Of a stretch of DNA of 64,000 nucleotides, positions 43,916-55,785 are shown one piece after another; positions within the stretch are counted from its first letter, which is position 1, and every line of letters begins with the position of its first letter. Made by a program: the position numbers and the translations under genes. Under the pieces are notes generated by a model. The model made no database searches. It saw only the letters and a program-made list of their open reading frames with translations, and was not told the DNA's origin. Source of the DNA: Bradysia coprophila (lineage: Eukaryota; Arthropoda; Insecta; Diptera; Sciaridae); contig NW_023503493.1 in NCBI RefSeq assembly GCF_014529535.1, forward strand, positions 10,200,001 to 10,264,000. Direction: 5' to 3'.

Positions 43916-46900
43916 ACAAAAATATGCCCTGACTACATACATACACATTCAACAAAACAACCTTTTCCGCCCCCAGTCTAAGAAGAATGCGAACAACAAG
44001 ATGATACTTAAGAATTTTAACCAATTTCAACATTCTGAATAATAATAGCTACAAACATTTGAAACATCACTGATAGCGCACATACAGCGAACATTCTAAC
44101 GTACATTTCAAATTAGTAAAAAAAAACCTTAAAGGATGAAGGTGACGTAGGTCCTTGTGTCTTTTCTTTCTGGGAGTGACACATTCGGCGTCTGAACTCA
44201 GAAATATTAACAAAATTGCGTTAAAAGTGGCCGATGCACCTTCACCACCTTCAAGAAAGAAGCCGAATCACCTGCCAGTTGTGACCCACTTTTTTTAAAG
44301 TAAACTTTTTTTTTCAAGCGGTATCACTTAGAAGACGGTGGTGCATGTGGAGTGATGGAACCTACATTCCAAATTTCAAGAAAATCTAATGAAACGTTGC
44401 TGGACCCACTTTTTCATAGAAACTATGCAAAAATGCTTCGAATGACAGCGGCAAATGTTTTTTAATATCGGACTTGCATCACCCCCGCTTATCATTGTGG
44501 GCGCATGATATTCTATATGTTTAGCCAGAGATTATTGTTTATGCAAATAACTCTGACAATTTTATGGTAATTGAGTTAGAATACGTAATTAGCAGTTCTG
44601 AGATGTGCCACATAGTAAATAAATATAAATTTATGTGATGAGAACACACACACGTCAGTCATATGATGTGTGCGTAGTGTATTCTATTGTATAATATATT
44701 ATGACAACGACGACGGTGTAGTTGGTTATATTTAATGCAAACAGAAATTTTGCTTAAATAAATTAAAGCTTTCACAGTGGATCTTGCATATTACGTTTGA
44801 TTAAATAAATCTTTGCAGCTTAAAATTATAAATTTGCTTGGGGTTACATTTCGAACAAAGTATTGTGGAGAATTTACAAAAGGAATACCGAAGAGTACAC
44901 ACTAGTTCAAATTGTCAACCTAGATATGTGATGTAAAGAATAGCTGGTGTAAGTTTATAATGAGCTTATGGCTTATACAGTTGCTCGTGCTGGTATTTTC
45001 TTCCATAATATTGTCACTAGGTACTGACGACATGGATCACTAGTTAAACACAATGCAAGGCATGAGGAAGCAAATCCACAGAACCCTGTTAATTAATGAA
45101 TTACGTAGCCGCATCCGTTCTGGTTTATTACCTACTCCATGGGATAGTTGTGTATCACAAAGAGATTCACGTAAAATGAACTGAAATATTCTTCGAGTAA
45201 TGGATCATTTTCGCAGGGGCCAATCTGCTTCGTAATGATCAACTTCCGCATGAGGTAAGCAATAAAATTAAATTTTCCTACATAAAATTGGTTTGACAAC
45301 AAATTAAGGCGGAAGTTCGTTGAATTGCTCCATCCACTGCAACAAAACCATAGCAAACTCTAAAAGGTTAAGATAGCGGCTATGAATGTAGTGAATTTCA
45401 GCTTTAATTTGTGCTTGCAAATATAATTCATTCATTTGTGTATAAAACCTTGAACTTACTGTAATGTTTACACTCTGCTCTGCAGACAAGCACCGCCTAA
45501 ATACATTTAAATGAAGGAGTAAACATTTGAACAGCTTGTCATTTGTAAAAGTGTCTATCTCCATTTGTTTCGTCCACGTCTAAGCATATACATAAACAGC
45601 CAGTGCTGCAGTCTTGTTTCGTAAAATATCGAATTTATACACAAGCCGATATGATTGATGCATCGCTGCTGGCATAGTGTATCGGAATGAGAAAATATGG
45701 GAAAATATTTATTTACGAAATTCCCAACGTAATAATATGTAAATTGTTGGTTGTATATTTCAAACGAAAAATTATTTTTTTTTCCTCTCCGTCTCTAATT
45801 TATGGATTCCTCTTTTCGGTTCTGTTTTTCAGTCGTAAATGGAAATTTATTGTAAGCGAAAATTTTTGGATACTGAACGGAGAGAAAATGTATTTTTGGA
45901 CGTGTTTTAGAGGCATTGACTTGACGAATAATAGCTCAGTGAACCTGAATAATAAGGGGAATCCATAAGCATAAACATAATTTTTCAATTTTCACTCCCA
46001 TAATACAATCGCAGAACATTAGTTTCAATAGACGAATAACAAACGATAGGAAAAAGAAGAAACGTGAAAAGCACAGCGAAAATACGTAATAAAATCGCTT
46101 ATACCAATGGCTGGTAGTATTGTGATGTCCATCTTTGATATTTTGAAGCCAGATATTTCTTTCACTCGACTACTTTTACACAGACCGATACAAAATCTAT
46201 TACTTCAAACTTCGTTTGTCACTTTTCCCTTACTGTATTCTAAAACTAGTTGTATCTTGACTCGTCCGAAAAAATGTGGTCCCGACATGAGTATATATCA
46301 ACACAACGATAAACCTTAACCATATAACATCATGCCCAAAGTATATAAACCACTGAAGGCAATGATAATCATCAAAAACAAAAAGAACCCAAGATAAAAT
46401 AGCAAAAAGAATGTGAGTTAAAACAACAACAAAACAAAGGATTTTCTGTCGATTATGATAAAAATGATTTACAGCAAATGAAGTAGCAGATTCAATCATT
46501 ATTATGATGTTGGTAATGTCTGCTGTCTAATGAAAGTTCAAATTTGTTAACCTTTCAGAGGCGTCAGGCGTATTGTCATACAATAATTTGATTTTCTACT
46601 TCTTTTGATCAAAATAACTTCTCGCATTTGACACAATAGCAGATTTTATTGGGTGCTACGAAGGTAATTCATTACTTGAGGTATACATTTTACGATAAAA
46701 TCAATCTAACTCGTGTGTTTTTTGAGCTACAAGATTCGTTAACTGTCAACTTCGATAAGATAAAGGTTTAGATAACAGCGCTGGAGATGGGTTATGTATC
46801 TATGCCATATGTATCTGGCAAAGTGCCGGCAACCTTAAAAAAATCACTCACTAAATTTCTGCCATTTGTCATTAAAATCTATTACTTCGTTTGTTCAAGC

Positions 46901-48085
46901 AGACACCAGGTAGAGTTCTTGGTTTAATTTTCTCGCCGTTTTCGACAACAGGTGCCTGGTTATATATCGTTCCTTGAACTTCCCTCGTCAACATATCATA
47001 TTAACGTCAAGCAGTCTCTTGTTTCTATTTTCATTCACTCATTTTTCGGATATTTGCTTTTTGTTCTTTTCCTTTTTGTACTGAAAACAATTTGTTTCTA
47101 TAACTTCGAAAAAGAAACACCAATCCACCGCTGTGTACCCCCTACCCACTTTTCCTCTAATGTATTCTAAACTCATTCTGTTTTCTATTCGTTTGCCATT
47201 TCACGGTTGAATAAGTTCTTGAGTTAACGGAATCGTGTTTGATGCAAATTTTGCAATTTACATGCACCATCCCCAGAAAAAATCACGAGTGAAAAGTATA
47301 ACAACAGCAGAGTAACACAAAAAAAAACAAAGAGTTGGAAGTATAAGAAATTTGGTACAAGACAAGCAAAGCATAGAAGGAAGAAAAAAAAAAACGGAGA
47401 AGAAAAATGTCGCATGTGATGTGAACCCAAAAAGTTAGGGAAAAACTGAGAAATCTTGATAAAAATAATGGCGTTGACTTTACAATTTTCTGTACCCCAG
47501 TAACAATAACAAAGCGACATAAATTTGCTGTTCTGAAAACGAATTTAAATAGTTTATTGCTTTCTTTTTGATTTAATTTATGGATTTTCTTTGCTTATTC
47601 AGCGAATGGAGTGGAACGAATATAATAGAAGGACTTCCCCGTTTCCACCGTACACTACAAAATGTTCTACGATTAAACTATAAATTCAATCAGCTGCAGA
47701 GATATATTTAGAACAAACATTATTTTATTGGATACATCCTGATGTAAATGCTATACAATTTGCATCGATGCTCGTACTTTATTTCCCTTGCGAATACGTT
47801 TTATTTCCCGCATCATTATGACGCATCAGGAACATTGTCATAGTTGGCATTTTAAGTTTGATATTACATTTGTACAAATCGACTAGTAGTGATTCGACTC
47901 ATTAACAAAGAGTCAGCTCAATCTCCGATTCTGCGAGAACGCACAGAACGAAGCTGGCTTGTATGTGAGAGAATCGGGCCAATAGGTTTGTTACAAGTAA
48001 CTGTAAACACGAATTTTCGGTGGCCGAATGAACACGATTTCATCCATAGAGATCGTTTTTCAAGGAAATATTAACACATTGAAAT

Positions 48086-48285
48086 TAATTGCGCCTTGCC
48101 AACTTTCGGCACCCCGGACTTTACTTAAATAGTCGTGGAATGCCTCCAAATAAATTTCTAAAAATCCAAAACTGAATTCTAGATTTTTGGAAATTTATTT
48201 GGAGGCATTCCACGACTATTTCAGTAAAGTCCAGGCGACTATTTCAGTAAAGTCCAGGGTGCCGAAAGTTGACAAGCCGCAATTA
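48086..48285. mobile_element. Palindromic MITE with a duplicated segment in one arm
   Basis: The arms TAATTGCG...CAACTTTCGGCACCC and the inner GGAATGCCTCCAAATAAATT pair across the element. The right arm carries a direct 23-bp duplication (48,213-48,235 and 48,236-48,258, CGACTATTTCAG...) that is single in the left arm. Confidence 0.75.
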
Positions 48286-49423
48286 CTTTGAATGTGAGGT
48301 TATGTCACCATGGCCTAAATTAGTGAAAATGTTTCCATGAATTGTCTCAATATTTTTGATTTCCGGAAATTTCACATTTCGTGAAAATTGTGAAGTTTCA
48401 TGAAACCCAATAGTTTGAAGAAAATTGTTTTCATTGGAATAGGCCCCGCTAGATGGTATTTTCAAAGAGATTGAGAAGCGTTTCATGCAAAGAAAATTAT
48501 TGCCCTGCCATACCGTAAAAAACTATTAGCCGTAGCCTATACTGTCAAAACTAGACCATCATTAACTTATAAAAAAAAGGCTTTGACCTTACCTTGTTCG
48601 CATCATTTTTAATTAAAATAAATTAATTTCGCGTGGAACATTCATTCTATATTCTGATGCAAACAAAAAACACTTGTGCAAATTTCTTTTACTTTTTTAT
48701 GTGAGAAGAATTCAGGTTATAGACTGTTTTCGTTGCCATAGTCATTTTTTCCGTGGGGGTAACACGTGCCCGAAAAGTTGTATGCATGACAAATGTGAGA
48801 TGCTGTTAAAACTAAAGTATGTAAAAGCTGAAGGTATGGTAAAACATCAGCGGAACAGGAAAATCACGGATCCCGACTTTCCGATGAATTCATTTTTGTA
48901 ATGTTCAAATAATCATATTTTCTTGTGACTAATAGACTGTCATGATGAGAGAGAAGGAAATAAAATTTAGGTCAAACATTTATATGAAAATATACAATGA
49001 CAAGTAATCCAAGTCAAGTTATAATTAACTTCTCTTCGGAACCCTCTCTCTGATCATAATTACGTCTTTTGACGTTTTCCATTAATATAGAGTACAGAAA
49101 TACCATTTCTCATCAGGCGACAGCGGTATTTGATACAATGCTCGAAGGAACACTATACCAATTTGCACACCAAAAAGTCTAGCGAATCATAATCCAAATG
49201 AATCTAACTGCAACTTGACGCAAACGAATTCAACACGCCGTTTCTTTTTCTGCCAAGGATCAGCACAGCACTATTTTAAATGCATCATTTTCCCTTCGGG
49301 TCACAATTTAAATCAAATATTTGTTCAGTTTGCATTTCGCTAAAAAACTAGAACGTGACATTCGGAACAGTTTCCTTAAATTAATTAAGAACACAAACCC
49401 ATTCACAGCGAGTAATTTTACCA

Positions 49424-49454
49424 TATAAAAGAACGGAACGTTGGACTATCACTT
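49424..49454 (+). promoter_or_regulatory. Core promoter of the SUEL lectin gene
   Basis: TATAAAA at 49,424-49,430, then TCACTT at 49,449-49,454, whose A is 27 bases from the TATA start. This is the spacing expected for a TATA box and initiator. It gives a 5' UTR of about 90 bases before the ATG at 49,541. Confidence 0.55.
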
Positions 49455-49540
49455 CATTCAATAAACAGAGTGTTGTCGAATTAGTTAGGCAAATTACCGT
49501 TTCCTGTTGTTTAGTTATAATTTCGAAATAAATTATCGCA

Positions 49541-50496
49541 ATGATTACGATCAATACCTTAGGATTTCTAATGATAGTGGCATTTGTCACGGTTGATGCA
49601 GATATTGATCACGGATCAAAGTTTCCTAAACAATTCCATGTATTAAGTAAGTTAAATCAGACATGTATGATGTGAAACTAATTCTGCAATGGGGCAGCGA
49701 ATATGGCTCTCTCAAAATACGCCGCACCAGAAAGAACTTTATTTTCGCTTCCTCGTTAAAAACACATTAAGAATCTTCTACGACGATAATTAGCTTTCGA
49801 AATAATTTCCCTTTTTATCATTATCATAGGACTATCAGCCCAAGCTTGTGAGAGAAGTCCACTGACCATCCGGTGCAACAACGGAGTGATCAATGTGATT
49901 AGCGCTAATTACGGTCGTCTGTCAAGAACACCATGTAATGATAATGGTAATGCACCGATTCGTACCGTGAACTGTGTGTCAAGAAACAGCCTTGACATTG
50001 TGAAAGCTCAGTGCTCGAATCAGGAGAGCTGTACCGTACAGGCTACCAATGGCGTCTTCGGTGATCCGTGCGAAGGCACATTCAAATATTTGCAAGTGGA
50101 ATATCAGTGCACTGAAACCGGTAAGTGAATCAGAATTTTCTGGTCAGCTGGGAAAACATTTTTTAAATTTTGTTATTGCCATCAGAATCGCGACCAAAAA
50201 GAGCGATAGCATGCGAACATTCAAATTTGGAAATAGAATGCGAACGAGGAGAAAGAATTTCGGTGTTGCAAGCAAATTACGGCCGAACAACTAGAAGAAC
50301 ATGTAGCAATAATGGCAATGGTCCTGTTCTTACTACCAATTGTAAGAGCCAGAGGAGCGTCGAAATTGTTAGAGCAAATTGTGGTGACAAACGACAGTGC
50401 ACTGTATCAGCGTCCAATGGTGTCTTTGGCGATCCATGTGTGGGTACACTGAAATATTTGGAAGTTATGTACCTTTGTGTCAGGCGCAGAAATTGA
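49541..50496 (+). CDS. Secreted protein with two SUEL (rhamnose-binding lectin) domains (235 aa)
   Basis: Exons 49541-49646, 49830-50120 and 50186-50496, GT-AG, one frame to a TGA. The first exon encodes a signal peptide (MITINTLGFLMIVAFVTVDA) and a short linker. Exons 2 and 3 each encode one Cys-rich domain of about 95 residues, so the domain repeat follows the exon structure. Each domain has the family marks: ANYGR, the C-N-x-N-G-N run, FGDPC and KYL. Each has about eight Cys that would form the usual disulfides. In sea urchin and fish eggs such lectins bind rhamnose or galactose and agglutinate cells. In insects the domain is better known inside latrophilin-type receptors. An immune, egg or secretion role is inference. 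Strong own promoter and poly(A) signal, no close neighbours. Confidence 0.92.
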
Positions 50497-50543
50497 AAAC
50501 GTTGAATGTTTTGATTGCTTTGTGTATAAAAAAAATTGTTAAG

Positions 50544-50549
50544 AATAAA
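50544..50549 (+). promoter_or_regulatory. Poly(A) signal, SUEL lectin gene
   Basis: AATAAA 48 bases after the stop codon. Confidence 0.65.
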
Positions 50550-53500
50550 ATTGGTTTTGGAGAAGCAAAATAGTGTTTATAGTCTTGTAGGCTTTTGCTA
50601 CCCTGTCTTTATAAAACTCAATGAACGACAAGTATGTGAGCAGTTTTACTATGTGATCTAGTACTTCATTCGATCTAAGTATTTTCAAGAGGTTCATTTC
50701 AAATCTTTTACTTCATTTTTTTAAATTTACGTTTTCCTATATGAGACCGCATTATTCATAAATTTTTGTTTATTCCTGCAATCGTTATCGATAACAGATG
50801 ATAGTTGTCCGTAACAGGTTTCTTCATTGCATCTGCAATGGTTTGTTTATTGTCAGTTACTTTCACTGAGATTTTTTGACTTGTTTGTTGTCATTAGAAC
50901 ATGTCAATTATACGACCACTCAAAATAGCATTCCCGTTTTGAAAATCACCAAATCTATAGCACTTTTCTTATAGTAACGTTCATGGAACTTTCAAGATGA
51001 TAATGTTTGCTCATAGGAGTGTTGGGCTACGATGGCATGTGGTGGCACCATCTGGCATAAAAAAAACGTTTGATATGAAATACGGGACTTTCTGAAAAGT
51101 AGACAGAACGCGTTTCTGAAAAACGTTTTAGGAGCTTTAAGCATCAAATTCTTCCCACCTCGATAACTCCCAAGATATATGCTCCATATCTTCTTCCAGG
51201 GGAGCAACATGACGAAGTTGCTTCAGCCATAACAAAAAACATAGCTAACGCCGACCCGTACGAAACACCTATTCGTATCAAAAGCCTTTACTGTGAAACT
51301 CTTCATTTCTTTTACTTCATTCTCTACTGAAAAGCTATTCGCCCTTTAAAATCACTTACATTATCTTCCTTTGCCTTGTTAGCACATACAAATAAATTGC
51401 CGGAGGCAATATAGACAGCCCCGTACGAAGTCAACTTTCATAAATTCCTATTTAAACAGCTATATACCGCTATATACCTATATTTCACTGTAAATAAACA
51501 TTTCACAGAGGAATATGCTATTATATAGCTCTATATGCCTGTATATAGCTCAATATAGCTGTATATAGGTATATATAGATGTCCATATATGGAATGCCTG
51601 AAGCACCCCACACACATAACAAATTATTTCCATGTTAACAGAAACACTCTAAGTACCATTTTTCCCACTTTATATCACTTTTATAAAAATCCAATATGGC
51701 CACCGGCAGCCATTTTGTTAGGAGACCGGAAATTTTACCAACGCTTTACATTCGTTAATACCTTTCAAACAAAAAAAAAATTCATGAAATTCGGTCAAAA
51801 TTTACTCGAGATATTGACAAAATACTCCACGTTCACTGTACGGCCGAGTAGCCAGATAAGGGCTCACTCCAAGAGACCTAGCTCACGCTCCGGAGAACAT
51901 AATTTCAAAATCTTTTTTTTACCTGATTGGGACGGTCAATACCTATCTAATAAAGCTAAAACAGACGAAATATGTTGAAATGTAGCCGACCTACAAGCAA
52001 AAACTGCTTGCCGCCCTTCGCCTGTTTCACACCAAGGGGTCTAACTCACGAGTCGGTCATCCGATTTCCATAAACTTTTTTTTGTCGATCGGTATTGTAA
52101 ATACCTTTTATTTGACGTATCAGTTACAAGTGTAACGTTTGAGGGTCCGGAGATATCTTCGAAAAACCGTAAAGCACTTATTGGGCCACAGCTCGGGAAG
52201 GGTCGATCCAAAATCACTCATCTTCGAACTTAGCCTGTCTTTTGACATTACCAAACGGGAAAAACCAGACGGACAGACGGACAGACGGACATTTTTTTTT
52301 CACTGATTTGGCATCTCTAGACAACCACAATAGGTTTCCCCTTACTCAGGGAGTCTAATTCGACGTGTTACAAACGTATGCGTAAACCTATAAGACCCCA
52401 GTACTTCGTACGGGTCTAAAAAGTTAGAATATTAGCGATATTTTAGACTATGGACTCGTCAAGATGGCGTTGGGTTGGTTCATAAAAATGCATGGTCCTG
52501 AGAAGGCGAAATCTCAATAACGTGTAGGGCTTCTGTGTGTGTGGTTGGGTTGCCTCCTGGCAAAGAAATGAATGAATGACTTGTGACACAACTTTTTTTA
52601 TGAAAATTTTCTTTTAGTAAGTAAAAACACAAAGACCTATGTCACCTTTATCATTTGAGGTTTTTTTTTTATTGATTCATGTTTACTGTAAAACGATCTA
52701 CTCCGATATCAACTTTTTCTAAATCATTTTAAATTTTAAAACACTCAAACTACGAAATAGGATTTTCGCAACGTTATTTCTTAGTTTAACATTTCATCTT
52801 TACATAAAGTTCTTTCCTATGAAATCCCATCAATTTCACAGGATATTGGAAATTTATGGAAAACATTGGAAATATTTTCGTACATAGCTACCTCTTCAAT
52901 TGTATTGTCCTCTTCAATTAAATTGTAAAAATACAATTCAAAGATATCTTGTCAAAGAGATCTGCATTACTCCAGTTGTTTGATTGTATCCTCGATTGTC
53001 GGTGCAGTTACTAAACAACAACAAGCAGCACAACAACCATAAAAATATACGTCAAAATCTGATGACATCAAATAAATTTATCTTTTAACGATAGATAAAC
53101 GGAATATTTAGATTATATATGCGAAAAATGTCGTCAACTTTTCGACTTTCCATTTCTCGATGTATCGATTTCCACATATACATAAAACATTAAGGAAGAG
53201 ACATAAAAAAAAGAAATAAAAGAAAAAGTTGAAGGAAATGTTGCATCAATTTAGATTTGTCGATCGAGACGTATACACAAAAAAAAGTCGAGGAAAACGA
53301 GTTACACAAAAAACCGAACTTGGTGTACAAAGAAATGAAACTGAAAACCAGCAGTTTTTCGTTGGAACCACTTTTAAAAACACCCCAGATGATATTTATT
53401 GTTTTCGAGAGCATATTATGGCCATGTCATTTATATTCAAAATTGTTATGTTTTTTGTGTTATAATTCTGGTTTGTATGGAGTGCTTCGGTATTTATACT

Positions 53501-54099
53501 TTTTTGTTGCGTTGTTGAAGCAATATTACAGTTTATTATTATTGGTTGCCGTCAGTTACAAGATTTTACCAAAGTAATTTAATTTGGACGACTGAATTTC
53601 GTTTCAAGTCAAAGACACGCTCGCCTTCATGACATTGCTGTACATTGCTGTTACATTTCATGCAGTTGTGAAAATGTATGTTGCAGTTTTTGTACCGCAA
53701 ATAGAGAAAGTGCGGGTTCATGCATTTCATACTGCGAAAGGGAAACACCTGATTGAATTCAAGACTACAAACCTTCCACTTGTACTGGTACTGGTTGTAA
53801 ATTCAAATTCTGCTTGTGTGAGTTCACTCTCACTGTTTTTTCTTCTTTATTTTTGCTATTATCATTCACACACTTTAGCAAGTGGACTTGACGCAAGTCC
53901 ATAACTTTCCAACGAGGTTGAGAAACAACTTTTGGTTCACATGCAAGAGAAGCGCCACAGCCAATAATCTCTCTAGCAACCAAACTAGGAAAATTAAGGT
54001 GGTAAAACTGTACAGTGTATTCTGTCATAGAAAATTTTACACTTTTAAAACTATATTAGATGAAGTATAAGCAGCGATGTCATTTTTTGTGTTAAAAAT
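50550..54099. other. Intergenic region
   Basis: No gene recognised. A TE-like segment lies at 51,254-52,415. From 52,430 to 53,960 there is AT-rich sequence with short frames that do not look coding. A CTCTCTAGCAACCAAACT repeat lies at 53,968 just before the LTR element. Confidence 0.5.
51254..52415. mobile_element. TE with CCCGTACGAA inverted ends
   Basis: GACCCGTACGAA (51,254) and CCCCGTACGAAGT (about 51,421) on the left face TACTTCGTACGGGTC on the right. The second left site is the better match, so the element may be 51,419-52,415. Inside are short tandem ACAGACGGAC units (52,268-52,290) and stretches similar to the 153-bp satellite at 60.8-61.6 kb. No long reading frame; probably non-autonomous or decayed. 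Confidence 0.5.
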
Positions 54100-54305
54100 T
54101 GTTGGACATGCACACACATACACATTTGCATATGTGTCAATGAAGAAATCATAATTTGCTCGTCGTATCAGTTAGTCGTTATCGAGCGGTCAAATGATTT
54201 AAATCGTAAAAGCGAAATCATAGTTTTGTTATCAGAGATAAATTCGATACAATAAATGAAATATGTAAATCGAATCCGTTTATGTTTTATTGTGGGAACA
54301 CAACA
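54100..54305 (+). repeat. 5' LTR (206 bp)
   Basis: Begins TGTTGGACATG and ends GGGAACACAACA. Differs from the 3' LTR only at 54,107 (C against T). Contains AATAAATGAAATATG near its 3' end, which may serve as the poly(A) signal. Confidence 0.95.
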
Positions 54306-54308
54306 TTT

Positions 54309-54321
54309 TGGCGACGAGGAT
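54309..54321 (+). other. Primer binding site, tRNA-Ser type
   Basis: TGGCGACGAGGAT lies four bases after the LTR. It is complementary to the 3' end of a tRNA-Ser(GCU) carrying CCA, judged from general knowledge of that tRNA's acceptor end. Confidence 0.6.
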
Positions 54322-54507
54322 AAAAGACATTTTAATGAATTTTCTAAATTTCAATCGACAAATTTTGTGAAAAGTTCATTGTGTTGTCCGAACAATAAGT
54401 GTACATTTCAATGACACCTTGAAGACCCGTGTAGGTCAAGTTAAATGTGTTCAACGAATAACATTTTGTGCGTTTTTGGAACATTTTAATTTCATAAACA
54501 TTTGACA

Positions 54508-55785
54508 ATGACGGAAAACGAAAAGTTATTACAATTGTTGGCTGATCAAACGGTTGTTTTGCAAGAATTAGCGAAACAAATTGCGGTTAACAAACTGGAT
54601 AACGACGCTCTACAAACGAATGCTGCACAACGATCCATGGATTTATTGGCAAATTCGCTTACCAGTTACATCCATGATCCACTCAGCAAATTTACATTCA
54701 GTACGTGGTATGCTCGTCATGAGGACGTATTTACGGTTGATGCAAAAAACCTTGACGATGCGGCTAAGGTACGATTATTGTTGCGTAAATTGGACGAGGA
54801 TTCACATTCTAAGTACGTGAATTTCATTCTGCCGAAAAAATCAAACGAAAATTCATTGGAAGAGACAGTAAAGATATTAAAGCGCATGTTCGGTGAACCG
54901 GAATCATTGTTTAGCATCCGCTACAATTGCATGAAATTGGTAAAGAAATCATCCGACGACTTTATTGCTTTCGCCAGTATCGTTAACAAGGAATGTGAAC
55001 GCTTCGATTTTGCCAAATTGACATCTGATCAGTTCAAATGTCTGATTTTTATTTGTGGACTGCCGACATGTGACAAAGAGTTTCGTACTCGTTTACTGAT
55101 GAAATTGGAATCAGATGCAGCCTTGACCTTGGCTACGTTAACTGTCGAATGCAAACGTTTGATGGATCTCAAATTGGATGCCGAGCTGATTGCAAAAACT
55201 CCATCGGGCACATCCACGCCATATGTCAAGCAGATCAACGATAAAAGTAAGAAATCACCTAAAACCGTTGACAAAGCATCGTACAGCAAATCACCTGCTC
55301 AAGATTCATCGAAAAAAGTACCGTATCGTCCGTGCTGGCTGTGTGGAGCAAAACATTTCGTCAAGGAATGTACATATGTTAAACACCTTTGTCGTGATTG
55401 CAACAAGATTGGACACAAGGAAGGTTTTTGTGTTATCTCGCAACAAAAAAATCAGAGTCCGAACAAAGGAACGTCATCGTCCAAACAATGCAAACCAATT
55501 TTCACTGTTTCTAAAGTGGATCATACGGCAAAAAGGAAATACATCGTTGTACTCATCAACGGATGTCCCATACGACTTCAAGTGGATACGGCATCCGACG
55601 TTACTATCATCTCACGTGAGAACTACAAGAAATTGGGTCATCCTTCAGCGATTCATTGCACCGAACTAGCTCAAACTGCATCTGGTGGTCCGCTTTCGCT
55701 GGAAATTGAATTTGAATGCAAAATCTTATTCAATGACGTTGACACTACTGGCATTTGCTACGCGTCTCCGATGCGCACGATTTAA
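54508..55785 (+). CDS. Gag and protease of the LTR element
   Basis: 425 codons from ATG 54,508 to a TAA. The N-terminal ~270 residues resemble a Gag capsid of the retrotransposon type. Two zinc knuckles of the CX2CX4HX4C form follow (CWLCGAKHFVKEC and CRDCNKIGHKEGFC). The aspartic protease active site is DTASD, a variant of DT/SG. Reading is lost at about 55,755-55,785, just after the protease, where the downstream polymerase continues in another frame. The start was chosen as the first ATG in frame. Confidence 0.9.
   Translation: MTENEKLLQLLADQTVVLQELAKQIAVNKLDNDALQTNAAQRSMDLLANSLTSYIHDPLSKFTFSTWYARHEDVFTVDAKNLDDAAKVRLLLRKLDEDSHSKYVNFILPKKSNENSLEETVKILKRMFGEPESLFSIRYNCMKLVKKSSDDFIAFASIVNKECERFDFAKLTSDQFKCLIFICGLPTCDKEFRTRLLMKLESDAALTLATLTVECKRLMDLKLDAELIAKTPSGTSTPYVKQINDKSKKSPKTVDKASYSKSPAQDSSKKVPYRPCWLCGAKHFVKECTYVKHLCRDCNKIGHKEGFCVISQQKNQSPNKGTSSSKQCKPIFTVSKVDHTAKRKYIVVLINGCPIRLQVDTASDVTIISRENYKKLGHPSAIHCTELAQTASGGPLSLEIEFECKILFNDVDTTGICYASPMRTI

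Larger units (their letters stand above)
42130..49423. other. Intergenic region, repeats only
   Basis: About 7.3 kb with no recognised gene. Holds the palindromic MITE at 42,512-42,723, a GAATTTC low-complexity tract at 43,590-43,915 and an element with an unequal arm at 48,086-48,285. Pieces of families seen elsewhere lie at about 46,330, 47,984, 48,935 and 49,090. A Cys-containing frame at 48,719-48,901 is unconvincing. Confidence 0.55.

Noticed and set aside
48719..48901. Cys-containing frame (DCFRCHSHFFRGGNTCPKSC) as a gene
   Set aside because: A single short frame with an acceptor-like ATTCAG but no start, no partner exons and no recognised family.
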